64,000 nucleotides of DNA from Prauserella muralis. GTDB taxonomy: Bacteria > Actinomycetota > Actinomycetes > Mycobacteriales > Pseudonocardiaceae. A model generated the notes under the pieces. It saw only the letters and a program-made list of their open reading frames with translations, made no database searches and was not told the origin of the DNA. A program made the position numbers and the translations under genes. Of the stretch, positions 15,720-23,555 are shown piece after piece; the first letter of the stretch is position 1; every line of letters starts with the position of its first letter. The stretch lies in assembly GCF_003202285.1 (NCBI RefSeq), contig NZ_MASW01000007.1, positions 830,093 through 894,092 of the forward strand, given 5' to 3'.

Positions 15720-16127
15720 TCAGGCGGTCGCGATCATGATGAGGTTGCCGCACGTGTCGTCGAACACGGCGGTGGCGACGCCGTCGGCCTCCGCAGGCTC
15801 GCCGAGGAACCGCACGCCCTGGGCGGTGAGCCGTTCGTACTCCGCCCGCACGTCGTCCACGGTGAAGGCGGTGAACGGGATGCCCGCGTCGAACAGCGCC
15901 TTCTTGTACACCTGGGCGGCGGGCCTGCCGTCGATGACGACGGACGGGTTGCCGTCCGGTTCCAGCAGCAGCTCGACGTCCTCCGGCCCCTCGGGCGAGA
16001 CGACGGTGAGCCACTTGCCCCCGCCCACGGGGAAGTCGCGCTTCTTCACGAAACCGAGCACCTCGGTGTAGAACTGCAGCGCCTTGTCCTGGTCGTCGAC
16101 GAGGACGCTGGTGAGGTTGATCCTCAT
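15720..16127 (-). CDS. VOC-family (glyoxalase-like) protein
   Basis: 135 residues with one vicinal-oxygen-chelate module pair: NLTSVLVDDQDKALQFYTEV at the start and GVATAVFDDTCGNLIMIAT at the end, both typical of glyoxalase/bleomycin-resistance proteins. The usual metal or ligand residues are not certain. Starts inside the stop of the ArsR-type gene (ATGA overlap), so the two form an operon and the VOC protein may handle the compound the regulator senses (inference). Confidence 0.85.
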   Translation of the reverse strand: MRINLTSVLVDDQDKALQFYTEVLGFVKKRDFPVGGGKWLTVVSPEGPEDVELLLEPDGNPSVVIDGRPAAQVYKKALFDAGIPFTAFTVDDVRAEYERLTAQGVRFLGEPAEADGVATAVFDDTCGNLIMIATA

Positions 16128-16720
16128 CCCGTCTCCTTCTTCGGGTTCACGCTGGGATGCACGGCGACGACGATGCGGTGGTGCCGCCCGCCCGGCGCGG
16201 ACTCGTCGTGGTACTTGGACACCAGCTGGGTCACGGCACCGGCGAGCTCGTCGGCGAACGCGGCGCGGTCGGCGGCAGAGGCGAACCGGATCTCGCCGTC
16301 GATGGCGAAGGTCGCCAGCCGCTTGCGGGCCTGCATGGCGCCGGTGAGCAGCTCGCCGACCTCCCGGACCAGCCGGGAGCCCAGCGCGAGCAGCCAACGC
16401 GCCGACAGCCGGTCGGGCGACTGCGCCGGGTCGGGCTGCACGGCGCCGAGCACGTTCGGCGAGATCACGTACGACGCGGCGCTCGCCTGCAGCACGCGCT
16501 CGGTCATGTTGCCCTTGCGCCGCTCCTCGACCAGCTCGACGAGTCCGTGCCGCTCCAGCGCCCGCAGGTGGTAGTTGACCTTCTGCCGCGGCAGCCCGAG
16601 GCGGTGGGCCAGCGTGCTGGCCGAACCGGGCTCGGCCAGCTCGGCGAGCAGCCGGGCCCGCACCGGGTCGAGGGAGACCTCGGCGGCCTCGGGATCGTCG
16701 ATCACCGCGACTTCGTGCAT
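16124..16720 (-). CDS. ArsR-type winged-helix regulator with C-terminal domain
   Basis: 198 residues. Residues about 15-85 are a winged helix: RARLLAELAEPGSASTLAHR, recognition helix LPRQKVNYHLRALERHGLVE, wing EERRKGNMTERVLQAS. The C-terminal 110 residues (helices plus HHRIVVAVHPS) are a sensor or dimer domain seen in actinobacterial ArsR-like proteins placed before VOC or SRPBCC genes. No metal-binding Cys cluster. A perfect palindrome lies 17 bases upstream of the start, suggesting autoregulation. Confidence 0.8.
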   Translation of the reverse strand: MHEVAVIDDPEAAEVSLDPVRARLLAELAEPGSASTLAHRLGLPRQKVNYHLRALERHGLVELVEERRKGNMTERVLQASAASYVISPNVLGAVQPDPAQSPDRLSARWLLALGSRLVREVGELLTGAMQARKRLATFAIDGEIRFASAADRAAFADELAGAVTQLVSKYHDESAPGGRHHRIVVAVHPSVNPKKETG

Positions 16721-16737
16721 GGCCCCACTGTCCTACC

Positions 16738-16753
16738 GACAATACTTATTGTC
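16738..16753 (-). promoter_or_regulatory. Palindromic operator before the ArsR-VOC operon
   Basis: GACAATA / TATTGTC, perfect 7-base arms with a 2-base centre, in an AT-rich patch 17 bases upstream of the ArsR start. Size and placement fit an autoregulatory site for the dimeric winged-helix protein. Confidence 0.55.
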
Positions 16754-16779
16754 AAGACATCCGCGGTTGTCGGCAGTGC

Positions 16780-17520
16780 TCAGGCGCTCCCGCTCGCGAG
16801 CACGCTCAGCACGGGACCGTTTTGTCGCGTGTGCACGGTGGTAACGCCATGGGCATGCAGGCTTTCGGCGAGTTCCTCCGCGGAGAGCAGGGTCAGCCCG
16901 GCCGCGTTCGGGATGAGCCTGCTCAACCGCCGCGACAGCGGGCCGGCAGGCGCGGGCACCAGGATGGCAAGGCGTCCGCCCGGCACCAGCACCCGCACCA
17001 GCTCGCCGAGCACCCGGAACGGCTCGGGCACCAGCTGCAGCACCGCGAGGCAGCTCACCGCGTCGAAGGTCGCGTCGGCGAACGGAAGGCGCCGAACGTC
17101 GGCCCGCACGAAGCCGACGTTCGGCTCGGCATGCGCCCGCACCGCTCTGGCAAGCATCGAGTCGGAGACGTCCACGCCAAGGGCGAGCCCGTCCGGGCCC
17201 GCGGCGCTGCCCAGCTCGGCGGTGACGTCGCCCGGGCCGCAGCCGGCGTCGAGCACCCGTCCACCGGGCGGAATCGCCAGCCGCGACACCGGCGGCCGCA
17301 GGGCCGTGAACACGCGCCTGCCCAGCGACTGCACCGGGTCGTACAGCGCGGAGCCGACCGTGGACTCCCACAGCGACTGCACCGCACCCGGTGGCTCCCG
17401 CTCCACCTCGCCCAGCAGGTCGAGGTAGCCGTGGCGGGTGTCGAGGGGATCGGGCACGCTGTCGAGCAGCGGCAGGGCCCGGGTGATCGCCTCCGGGCGG
17501 GTCAGGCCTGCACCGTCCAT
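16780..17520 (-). CDS. SAM-dependent class I methyltransferase
   Basis: 246 residues. Motif I VLDAGCGPGDVT binds S-adenosylmethionine, motif II follows at LALGVDVSDSMLARA, and motif III-like residues at DAVSCLAVLQLVPEP and LVPGGRLAIL. This is the Methyltransf_11/25 type that methylates small molecules or lipids; substrate unknown. ATG 17520 is preferred over an upstream start that would overlap the divergent CYTH gene at 17573; the two genes share a 52-base promoter gap. Confidence 0.8.
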   Translation of the reverse strand: MDGAGLTRPEAITRALPLLDSVPDPLDTRHGYLDLLGEVEREPPGAVQSLWESTVGSALYDPVQSLGRRVFTALRPPVSRLAIPPGGRVLDAGCGPGDVTAELGSAAGPDGLALGVDVSDSMLARAVRAHAEPNVGFVRADVRRLPFADATFDAVSCLAVLQLVPEPFRVLGELVRVLVPGGRLAILVPAPAGPLSRRLSRLIPNAAGLTLLSAEELAESLHAHGVTTVHTRQNGPVLSVLASGSA

Positions 17521-17572
17521 TCTGCCGACACTATCGTCAGCAGCGCCGCCGAGCAGGACGAGGAGAGCGAGC

Positions 17573-18181
17573 ATGATCGAGCGCGAGGTGAAGTTCGAAC
17601 TGGAGCTGGATCAGCCGGTTCCCCGTCTGGACGGCGTGGGCCCGGTCGTCCGCCAGGACGAGCCGGTGAAGGCGGTGCTGGAGGCCACCTACTTCGACAC
17701 CGCCGGCTACCGGCTCATCGGCTCCGGGGTCACGCTGCGTCGGCGTACGGGCGGGACCGACGCGGGCTGGCATCTGAAGCTGCCGCACGAGAGCGGGCAC
17801 CGCGAGGAGGTCACCGAGCCGCTCGGCTCGTCGGGCGAGTCGGTGCCGGAGAGCCTGCTCGCGCGGGTGCGCGACCGGGTGGAGGGGGACCTGCTCCCGG
17901 TGGCGCGCATCCGGACGACGCGCTACTCCTACGCACTGCTCGGCACCGACGACCGTCCACTCGCGACACTCGTGGACGATCACGTGGCCGCTGAGGCCGC
18001 CGGGGAGCAGCCGAGCCCGACCGCCTGGCGGGAGCTGGAGGTGGAGCTGGCCGAGGGCACCGACGACGCCGTGCTCGACCAGATCTCGCAGGCGCTGCGC
18101 GCGGCGGGCGTGCGGCCGTCGCGCTGGCCGTCGAAGCTGCGCCGCGTGCTCGGCGACCACCTGCCCTCCGACGCGGGCTGA
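17573..18181 (+). CDS. CYTH domain protein (triphosphate tunnel enzyme)
   Basis: 202 residues. It starts with the signature ExExK (Glu3, Glu5, Lys7 in MIEREVKFEL), followed by YFDTAGYRL, LRRRTGGTDAGWHLKLP, RTTRYSY and WRELEVELAEG. These are the alternating charged strands of the CYTH tunnel, which hydrolyses inorganic triphosphate or thiamine triphosphate, or makes cAMP in some members. No fused CHAD domain. Divergent from the methyltransferase. Exact substrate not predictable. Confidence 0.85.
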   Translation: MIEREVKFELELDQPVPRLDGVGPVVRQDEPVKAVLEATYFDTAGYRLIGSGVTLRRRTGGTDAGWHLKLPHESGHREEVTEPLGSSGESVPESLLARVRDRVEGDLLPVARIRTTRYSYALLGTDDRPLATLVDDHVAAEAAGEQPSPTAWRELEVELAEGTDDAVLDQISQALRAAGVRPSRWPSKLRRVLGDHLPSDAG

Positions 18182-18303
18182 GCGCGCGGACGATCCGGCT
18201 TCCGGCTGGCGGGAGAGCCGTTGCCCGCGCGCCGCCGGTTCCGCGAGACTTCGTCGCGCCCACCGGGCGCAGCAGGGCCGACGGCGACGAGGAGCGGACG
18301 GGG

Positions 18304-19917
18304 ATGGACACCAACCTGGCGACGTTGCTGGAGGTGGTGGCCGACGAGGCGGGCGAGCGCGTCGCGGTCGTCCACGGCGAGACCCGCCGCACCTGGCGGG
18401 AGCTGGACGAGCGGGCGAGCCGGCTGGCCCAGCGCTTCGCCGACGACGGCCTCGGCGAGGGCGACCGGATCGCGATCGCGCTGTTCAACGGGCCCGAGTA
18501 CCTCGAGACGGTGTTCGCGCTGCTGAAGCTGCGGGCGCTGCCGGTGAACGTCAACTACCGCTACCGCGAGCGGGAGCTCACCGAACTGCTCACCGACGCC
18601 GACGCCTCGGCGATCGTGTTCGACGCCGCGCTCGGCGAGCGGATCGCCGCCGTGGCGGGCCGGTTGCCGAACCTGCGGAGCCTCGTGCGTCTCGGCGCGG
18701 CCTCCCCGGCAGGCGGGCTGGACGCCGCGGACTACGCCCGGGTGGTCACCGAGACGCCCGCGATGCCGAGGATCGCGCGCTCCGGCGACGACGGCTGGCT
18801 CATGTTCACCGGCGGCACGACCGGCAGCCCGAAGGGCGTGCTGTCGCGGCAGCGGTGGCTGATCGGCGTGGTGTCCAACAACGGCTTCCCGGTGCTGGGG
18901 ATGCCGATCCCCGCCACGGCCGAGGACCTGCGCGCATGCGTGCGCGACCTGATCGGCAGCGGCAAGAGCCTGCGCACCCTCGTGGCCCCGCCACTGATGC
19001 ACGCGACGGGCCTGTACCTGAGCTGCGGCACGCTGCTCACCGGCGGCACGGTGGTGTACCTGCCGTCGCGCTCCTACGACCCCGACGAGCTGGCCAGCGA
19101 GGTCGAACGGCACCGGGTGGGGCACGTGTGCCTCGTCGGCGACGTGTTCGCCGTGCCCCTGGCCGACGCGCTCGACGAGGCCGAGAAGCAGGGCAGGCCC
19201 TACGACCTGTCCAGCCTGTCGCGCATCGTCAGCGTCGGCGTGCTGTGGAGTGCCGAGGTCAAGCAGCGCCTGCTGCGGCACTGCGACGCGGCCATGGAGG
19301 ACCTGCTCGCCGCGTCCGAGGGCGGGCCGTTCGCCAAGTCGGTCACCACGCGCGAGCGCGACGGCGTGACCGCGCGGTTCGAGCTGCTGCCCGGCGCCAA
19401 GGTGCTCGACGACGACGGCAACGACGTGCGGCCGGGCTCCGGCGACGTGGGCCGCGTGTCCGGACCGAGCGCGGAGGGCACGCAGTACCTGGGCGATCCG
19501 GAGAAGACCGCGCAGACCTTCCGCGTGATCCGCGGCGAGCGGTTCGTCGTGACCGGCGATCTGGCGACGATCGACGCCGACGGTGCGCTGGTGCTGCTCG
19601 GCCGCGACAGCAGGGTCATCAACACCGGCGGCGAGAAGGTGTTCGCCGAGGAGGTCGAGCAGGTGCTCGGCGAGCATCCCGCGGTGGCGGACGTCAACGT
19701 GGTCGGCGTGCCCGACGCACGCTGGGGCCACCGGATCGTGGCGGTGGTCGCCCTGCACGAGGGGGCCACGGCCACGGAGACCGAGCTGTCCGAGCACGTC
19801 GGCTCCACGCTTGCCGGGTACAAGCGGCCGAGGGAGGTGATCTTCGTCCCGGAGATCCAGCGGAGCCCGAGTGGCAAGATCGACCTGCGCTGGGCCAGGC
19901 GAGTCGCCACCCGCTGA
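18304..19917 (+). CDS. Acyl-CoA synthetase / AMP-binding ligase (FadD-like)
   Basis: 537 residues, the usual length for fatty-acid CoA ligases. It has the adenylate P-loop FTGGTTGSPKGV, the hinge region VTGDLATIDADG followed by VINTGGEKVFAEEVEQVL, and the C-terminal catalytic Lys motif SPSGKIDLRWA. The reaction is ATP-dependent activation of a carboxylate to its acyl-CoA through an acyl-AMP. The form resembles the FadD group used on sterol side chains and long acyl chains, but substrate is not fixed. Its stop is 41 bases before a regulator gene. Confidence 0.85.
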   Translation: MDTNLATLLEVVADEAGERVAVVHGETRRTWRELDERASRLAQRFADDGLGEGDRIAIALFNGPEYLETVFALLKLRALPVNVNYRYRERELTELLTDADASAIVFDAALGERIAAVAGRLPNLRSLVRLGAASPAGGLDAADYARVVTETPAMPRIARSGDDGWLMFTGGTTGSPKGVLSRQRWLIGVVSNNGFPVLGMPIPATAEDLRACVRDLIGSGKSLRTLVAPPLMHATGLYLSCGTLLTGGTVVYLPSRSYDPDELASEVERHRVGHVCLVGDVFAVPLADALDEAEKQGRPYDLSSLSRIVSVGVLWSAEVKQRLLRHCDAAMEDLLAASEGGPFAKSVTTRERDGVTARFELLPGAKVLDDDGNDVRPGSGDVGRVSGPSAEGTQYLGDPEKTAQTFRVIRGERFVVTGDLATIDADGALVLLGRDSRVINTGGEKVFAEEVEQVLGEHPAVADVNVVGVPDARWGHRIVAVVALHEGATATETELSEHVGSTLAGYKRPREVIFVPEIQRSPSGKIDLRWARRVATR

Positions 19918-19920
19918 CCG

Positions 19921-19951
19921 GTTACCGGCAAGTAGGGTTAGTTGGTAACAT
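19921..19951 (+). promoter_or_regulatory. Inverted repeat and -10 before the CGNR gene
   Basis: GTTACC (19921-19926) and GGTAAC (19944-19949) face each other across 17 bases; TAACAT (19946-19951) could be a -10 six bases before the GTG start, implying a leaderless message with an overlapping operator. Confidence 0.35.
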
Positions 19952-19957
19952 CGCGGT

Positions 19958-20494
19958 GTGTCGTTCCCCCGGTCGGATGCGCCAGGAGAGCTGAGAAAGC
20001 TGGAGGAGTTCTGCAACTCCGCCCGGTTCCTGAGCTCCGAGGACTCCCTCATCACCCCCGCCAGCACCGCGCTGTGGCTGCGTGAACGCGGCCTGGCCAC
20101 CGCAGAGCCCAGCCGCAAGGAACACGAGCAGCTCGTGGCGTTCCGGGAGACCCTGCGCGACTTCCTCGGCGGGCAGCGGCGAGCGGCCGCGGTGCCCGCG
20201 CTGAACCGGCTCGCCAAGTCCACCCTCTCCGGCATCCAGTGGTCGGCGGCGGGCGAGCCGATGCTGCCGCCGCGCAAGCCCGGTGGCACCGAAGGCCTCA
20301 TCGCCGCGTTGCTGGGCATCCTGTTCGCGGCGGGTGTCACCGGCGAGCTCGGGCGCCTCAAGACCTGCCGGAATCCCGCGTGCCGGTCCGTGTTCTACGA
20401 CCGTTCCCCCGGCCAGACGGGCACCTGGTGCAGCATGGACGTCTGCGGGGCCAGGAACAAGATGCGCAGCTACCGCTCCCGCCACGCGGGCTGA
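19958..20494 (+). CDS. CGNR zinc-finger (ABATE-type) regulator
   Basis: 178 residues. The N-terminal region is helical (EFCNSARFLSSED, then RKEHEQLVAFRETLRDFLGG), like the ABATE domain. The C-terminal CGNR finger has C-x4-C (CRNPACRSVFYDRS), then CSMDVCGARNKMRSYR, giving four Zn ligands and the family GN/ARN-x-R phrase. These proteins are stress-related DNA-binding regulators (family knowledge). GTG 19958 follows a possible leaderless promoter. Probably independent of the acyl-CoA ligase. Confidence 0.85.
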   Translation: MSFPRSDAPGELRKLEEFCNSARFLSSEDSLITPASTALWLRERGLATAEPSRKEHEQLVAFRETLRDFLGGQRRAAAVPALNRLAKSTLSGIQWSAAGEPMLPPRKPGGTEGLIAALLGILFAAGVTGELGRLKTCRNPACRSVFYDRSPGQTGTWCSMDVCGARNKMRSYRSRHAG

Positions 20495-20688
20495 CGCCGC
20501 CGAGACAGCCGTGGTGGCCCGCGCGGGTGTGGTGGCCGCCCCCGCGAGGCGAGTATCCCGTCACGAGGCCCACACCGTCGCCGACGGCCAACACGGCGAC
20601 GCAGGCGGCCAGCACGCGCGGACCTGGTCCGGAGGCGGGACACGCTCCCCTCCCCGGGCGGGGGCGCCGGGGCGTACTCGTGGAGGAC

Positions 20689-21777
20689 ATGCGAGTGCTT
20701 GTGACCGGCGCCACCGGCCGGGTCGGCGCCAACCTGGTGGACAGACTGGTCTCCTCCGGCGTCACCGTGCGGGCGTTCGTGCGGCCGGACAGCCCCCACC
20801 GCGCGAAGCTGGCGGCGTTCCCCGGCGTCGAGATCGCCGACGGCGACCTGCGCGACACCGAGGCCATCGAGGACGCCTGCCGGGACGTCACGCACGTGGC
20901 GCACCTGGCGGCGCGGATGACGCTCGGCGACGGCCCGGTGGACGACTTCTACGACCTCAACGCGTTCAGCACGCTGCGGCTGCTGGAGGGCGTGATTCGG
21001 CAGGCACCCGGCCTGCGGCGGTTCGTGCTGGCCAGCACCGACAGCACGTACCGCCCCGGCGCGCCGGTGGCGGTGCCGCTGACCGAGGACGTGCCGCAGG
21101 AGCCCGCCGACTACTACGGCACCAGCAAGCTGCTGGGCGAACTGATCCTGCGCAACCGGGCCGCCCAGTTCGACCTGCCGTTCTCGATCGTGCGGTACGG
21201 CACCGTGCTCAGCCCCGAGGAGGCCGACAACCTCTACCGGCTCGGCTTCCTGCGGGGCTGGCTGCGGGCACAGCAGAGCGCGGGCAGGCGCAGCACGCTG
21301 TGGCCGCTGTTCGAGGGAAGGCCGGATCTCGCGGCGATCGTCGACGCGGCCACCCCGGGCGAGCCGCCGGACACCGCCGCCGGGTTCATCGGCCCGGACG
21401 GCCCGTGGACACTGAGCGCCGTGGACGTGCGCGACGCGGCCGAGGCCACGATCCTGGCGCTGACCGAACCGGGTGCCGTCGGCAGGGCGTTCAACATCGT
21501 GGCCGCCGAGCCCATCACCGCCGACGCGGGCGCGGCCGCCGTGGCGGAGACGTTCGGGGTGCCGAAGGTGCTGGTGCCGCTGCCGTTCACCTGGCGACTG
21601 GAGCTCAGCATCGACGCGGCCCGCGCACACCTGGGCTACCGGCCCGCCTACGACTACCGCGCGACCGTGGAGGCGGGCCTGGCCACGAACCTGCCGCCCG
21701 CCGACCGGTTCGTGCCCGCCGCCGAGGGCGCCGACGGCGTGCTCGCCGCCCTCTCCGGCGGCAACGCCCGGGGGTGA
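20689..21777 (+). CDS. NAD(P)-dependent epimerase/dehydratase family protein (extended SDR)
   Basis: 362 residues. N-terminal Rossmann motif GATGRVGANLVDRL, then VAHLAARMT, VLASTDSTYRPG and the catalytic YYGTSK (Tyr-x3-Lys), as in extended short-chain dehydrogenases that act on nucleotide sugars or reduce carbonyls. Near the C-terminus, AFNIVAAEPITADAGAAAVA is the usual substrate-domain segment. ATG 20689 has GGAGGAC just upstream. A 194-base GC-rich gap with no gene precedes it. It converges on the VapC gene with no spacer. Confidence 0.8.
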   Translation: MRVLVTGATGRVGANLVDRLVSSGVTVRAFVRPDSPHRAKLAAFPGVEIADGDLRDTEAIEDACRDVTHVAHLAARMTLGDGPVDDFYDLNAFSTLRLLEGVIRQAPGLRRFVLASTDSTYRPGAPVAVPLTEDVPQEPADYYGTSKLLGELILRNRAAQFDLPFSIVRYGTVLSPEEADNLYRLGFLRGWLRAQQSAGRRSTLWPLFEGRPDLAAIVDAATPGEPPDTAAGFIGPDGPWTLSAVDVRDAAEATILALTEPGAVGRAFNIVAAEPITADAGAAAVAETFGVPKVLVPLPFTWRLELSIDAARAHLGYRPAYDYRATVEAGLATNLPPADRFVPAAEGADGVLAALSGGNARG

Positions 21778-22182
21778 TCACACGGCGACGACGGTGACGA
21801 CGTCATCGAGGCCCCGGAAGTTCGCGGGATTGCGGGTGAACAGCGGCAAGCCGTTGGTCGAGGCGATCGCGGCGATCATGAGGTCGAGCTTGCGAGGCCG
21901 GGGGTCCCTACGCGCCACGACGACCAAGGCGGTAAGTGACCCATACCGCGCTGCCGCTTCACCGTTGAAGGGCAGCGGTTCGAACTCGACGATCGCCGCA
22001 CCGAGCAGTTCCGTACGAGCCGCCCTGGCGGCGGGATCCTTCGCCATCGCGACACCCTGATGCAGCTCCGCCAGAGTGATCGCGGTGATCTCCGGGATTT
22101 CCGGCAAGACTGCCGGGTCGAGCACGTCGAGGTCAAGGTAGGTACACGTGTCGAGCACGCCCGACGGATACCGCTCAGCCAC
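21778..22182 (-). CDS. vapC: VapC-type PIN-domain toxin
   Basis: 134 residues. Acidic residues of the PIN active site are present: Asp11 (GVLDTCTYLDL), Glu39 (ITLAELHQG) and Asp100 (RPRKLDLMIAA), with the late TRNPANF in the place of the TxDxxF segment. PIN toxins are Mg2+-dependent RNases that cut tRNA or rRNA (family knowledge). The gene overlaps the antitoxin gene by eight bases, so it should be coupled to it. Confidence 0.85.
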   Translation of the reverse strand: MAERYPSGVLDTCTYLDLDVLDPAVLPEIPEITAITLAELHQGVAMAKDPAARAARTELLGAAIVEFEPLPFNGEAAARYGSLTALVVVARRDPRPRKLDLMIAAIASTNGLPLFTRNPANFRGLDDVVTVVAV

Positions 22183-22450
22183 GACGACGTTCCCACGGGT
22201 CGTCGTCTCCGACGCGGTCCTCGGCGAAGAACCGATCGGCCTCCCCTCCCAGCTGCCCGTAGTCGACCTTCGGAAGCCTGCGATGGCGCGCCACGAGCTC
22301 GTCGGCGCTCAGCCGCCGTTTGCGACTGAGTGGGCGCAGTTCGGCGACCTCCACGCCGTTTCGCGTGATCCGGTAGGTCTCCCCTGACTCCACGGCGTTC
22401 ATGACGGCGGCCGAGTTGTTGCGGAACTCCCGCTGGCTGATCGTCTGCAC
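22175..22450 (-). CDS. vapB: Phd/YefM-type antitoxin
   Basis: 91 residues from GTG 22450. The N-terminal fold is Phd/YefM-like: QTISQREFRNNSAAVMNAV, then GETYRITRNGVEVAELRPL; the acidic, Arg-rich C-terminus would bind the PIN toxin. The GTG is preferred to an ATG at 22471 because a TACACT -10 ends six bases before it, which would make a leaderless message. Expected to bind its own promoter with VapC (family knowledge). Confidence 0.8.
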   Translation of the reverse strand: MQTISQREFRNNSAAVMNAVESGETYRITRNGVEVAELRPLSRKRRLSADELVARHRRLPKVDYGQLGGEADRFFAEDRVGDDDPWERRRG

Positions 22451-22456
22451 GAGACG

Positions 22457-22462
22457 AGTGTA
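22457..22462 (-). promoter_or_regulatory. -10 element of the vapBC operon
   Basis: TACACT on the minus strand, ending seven bases from the GTG start at 22450. No good -35 is visible. Suggests leaderless transcription. Confidence 0.45.
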
Positions 22463-22482
22463 GCCTGCCATGTCCCGGTGGG

Positions 22483-23328
22483 CTACGCAGGCCGGGGCAG
22501 GGGGAACGGCTGCATGCCGCCGCCGTCCAGCACCAGCATCTGGCCGGTGACGTAACCGCTGTCCTCCGAGGTCAGGTAGCGCACCGCCGCCGCGATGTCC
22601 TCCGGAGCGCCGGGGCGGCCCACCGGGATCGCCCTGCCGCGCTTCTCCAGTTCCGCCCGCTCGTCGAGGTCCGGGTCGGTGCTCAGGATCGAGCGGCTGG
22701 TGCCGACCAGGCCGGGGCACACGGCGTTGACCGTCACGCCCCAGGCCGCCACGTCCATGGCCAGCGAGCGGGTCAGGCCGAGCACGCCGGCCTTGGACGC
22801 CGAGTACGCCGTGGACCGCGGGGCCGCGACCACACCCGCCATAGAGGAGATGTTGACGATCCGGCCCCACCGCTGGCTCCGCATGTGGGGCACCGCGAAC
22901 CGGCACATCAGGTAGGTGCCGCGCAGGTTGATGCGCAGGACCTCGTCCCAGACGTCCAGCGGCACCTCCTCGATGTCGCGCCGGTCGGCCCCCTGCGGCG
23001 CGGCGGCGTTGTTGACGAGGATGTCGAGCCTGCCGTGCCGGTCCACGGTCTGCTCGACCATGCGCCGGGCGTCGCCCTCGGCACCGATGTCGCCGGTGAC
23101 GCTCGAGGCCACGCCGCCCTTGTCGCGGATCAGCTCCACCAGGCTCTCCACCCCGTGCCAGCCGCCGAGGTCCCTGCCGAGCTGCTGCTGCCGCAGGTTG
23201 GGCACGCCCGTGGGCACCCGGTCGGCGACCACCACGGCCACGCCCTCGGCGGCCAGCGTGCGCGCGATGGCCTGCCCCATGCCGTCCGGCTTGCCGCAGC
23301 CGGTGACGAGCGCGACGCGGCCGGTCAT
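22483..23328 (-). CDS. Short-chain dehydrogenase/reductase (UGSC operon, gene 5)
   Basis: 281 residues. Cofactor motif VTGCGKPDGMGQAIA, NNAAAP, catalytic Ser in NISSMAG and YSASK, and the C-terminal GYVTGQMLVLDGG typical of classical SDRs using NAD(P)H. It is the last gene of a five-gene operon in which every junction overlaps or touches; its ATG lies in the stop of the 76-residue gene. In this setting it likely oxidises or reduces an intermediate produced after CoA activation (inference). Confidence 0.85.
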   Translation of the reverse strand: MTGRVALVTGCGKPDGMGQAIARTLAAEGVAVVVADRVPTGVPNLRQQQLGRDLGGWHGVESLVELIRDKGGVASSVTGDIGAEGDARRMVEQTVDRHGRLDILVNNAAAPQGADRRDIEEVPLDVWDEVLRINLRGTYLMCRFAVPHMRSQRWGRIVNISSMAGVVAAPRSTAYSASKAGVLGLTRSLAMDVAAWGVTVNAVCPGLVGTSRSILSTDPDLDERAELEKRGRAIPVGRPGAPEDIAAAVRYLTSEDSGYVTGQMLVLDGGGMQPFPLPRPA

Positions 23329-23555
23329 CCGGCGTCCTCGGGGTAGGTCAGCTCGATCGCGGCCTCCGGCACCTTCAGCTGCTTGTGCAGGATGCCCCGC
23401 ATGACCGGCTCCGGCGCGAGGCAGTCGGAGCAGGCCGCCGGGTCGGCCACCGAGATCCGCACGTCCACGCGGTCGCCCCGCTCCGTGGCGTCCAGCCGGT
23501 AGCCGTCGGTGGCGAGCATGTCCTGCATCGCCTTGAGTCCGTCCTGATCGATCAT
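23325..23555 (-). CDS. Small CxxC protein (UGSC operon, gene 4)
   Basis: 76 residues: helix (LKAMQDMLATDGYRLDATE), strand (RVDVRISVADP), then ACSDCLAPEPVMRGILHKQL. The single CxxC could bind a metal or undergo thiol-disulfide exchange. Overlaps by four bases both the upstream 351-residue gene and the downstream SDR, so it is a true part of the operon. No named family recognised; the length and helix-CxxC-helix order suggest a small carrier or redox partner for the UGSC protein (inference). Confidence 0.65.
   Translation of the reverse strand: MIDQDGLKAMQDMLATDGYRLDATERGDRVDVRISVADPAACSDCLAPEPVMRGILHKQLKVPEAAIELTYPEDAG

Noticed and set aside
17980-20361. Long open frame (793 codons) on the minus strand over the acyl-CoA ligase
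   Set aside because: Antisense shadow of the ligase and its neighbours; no conserved motif.
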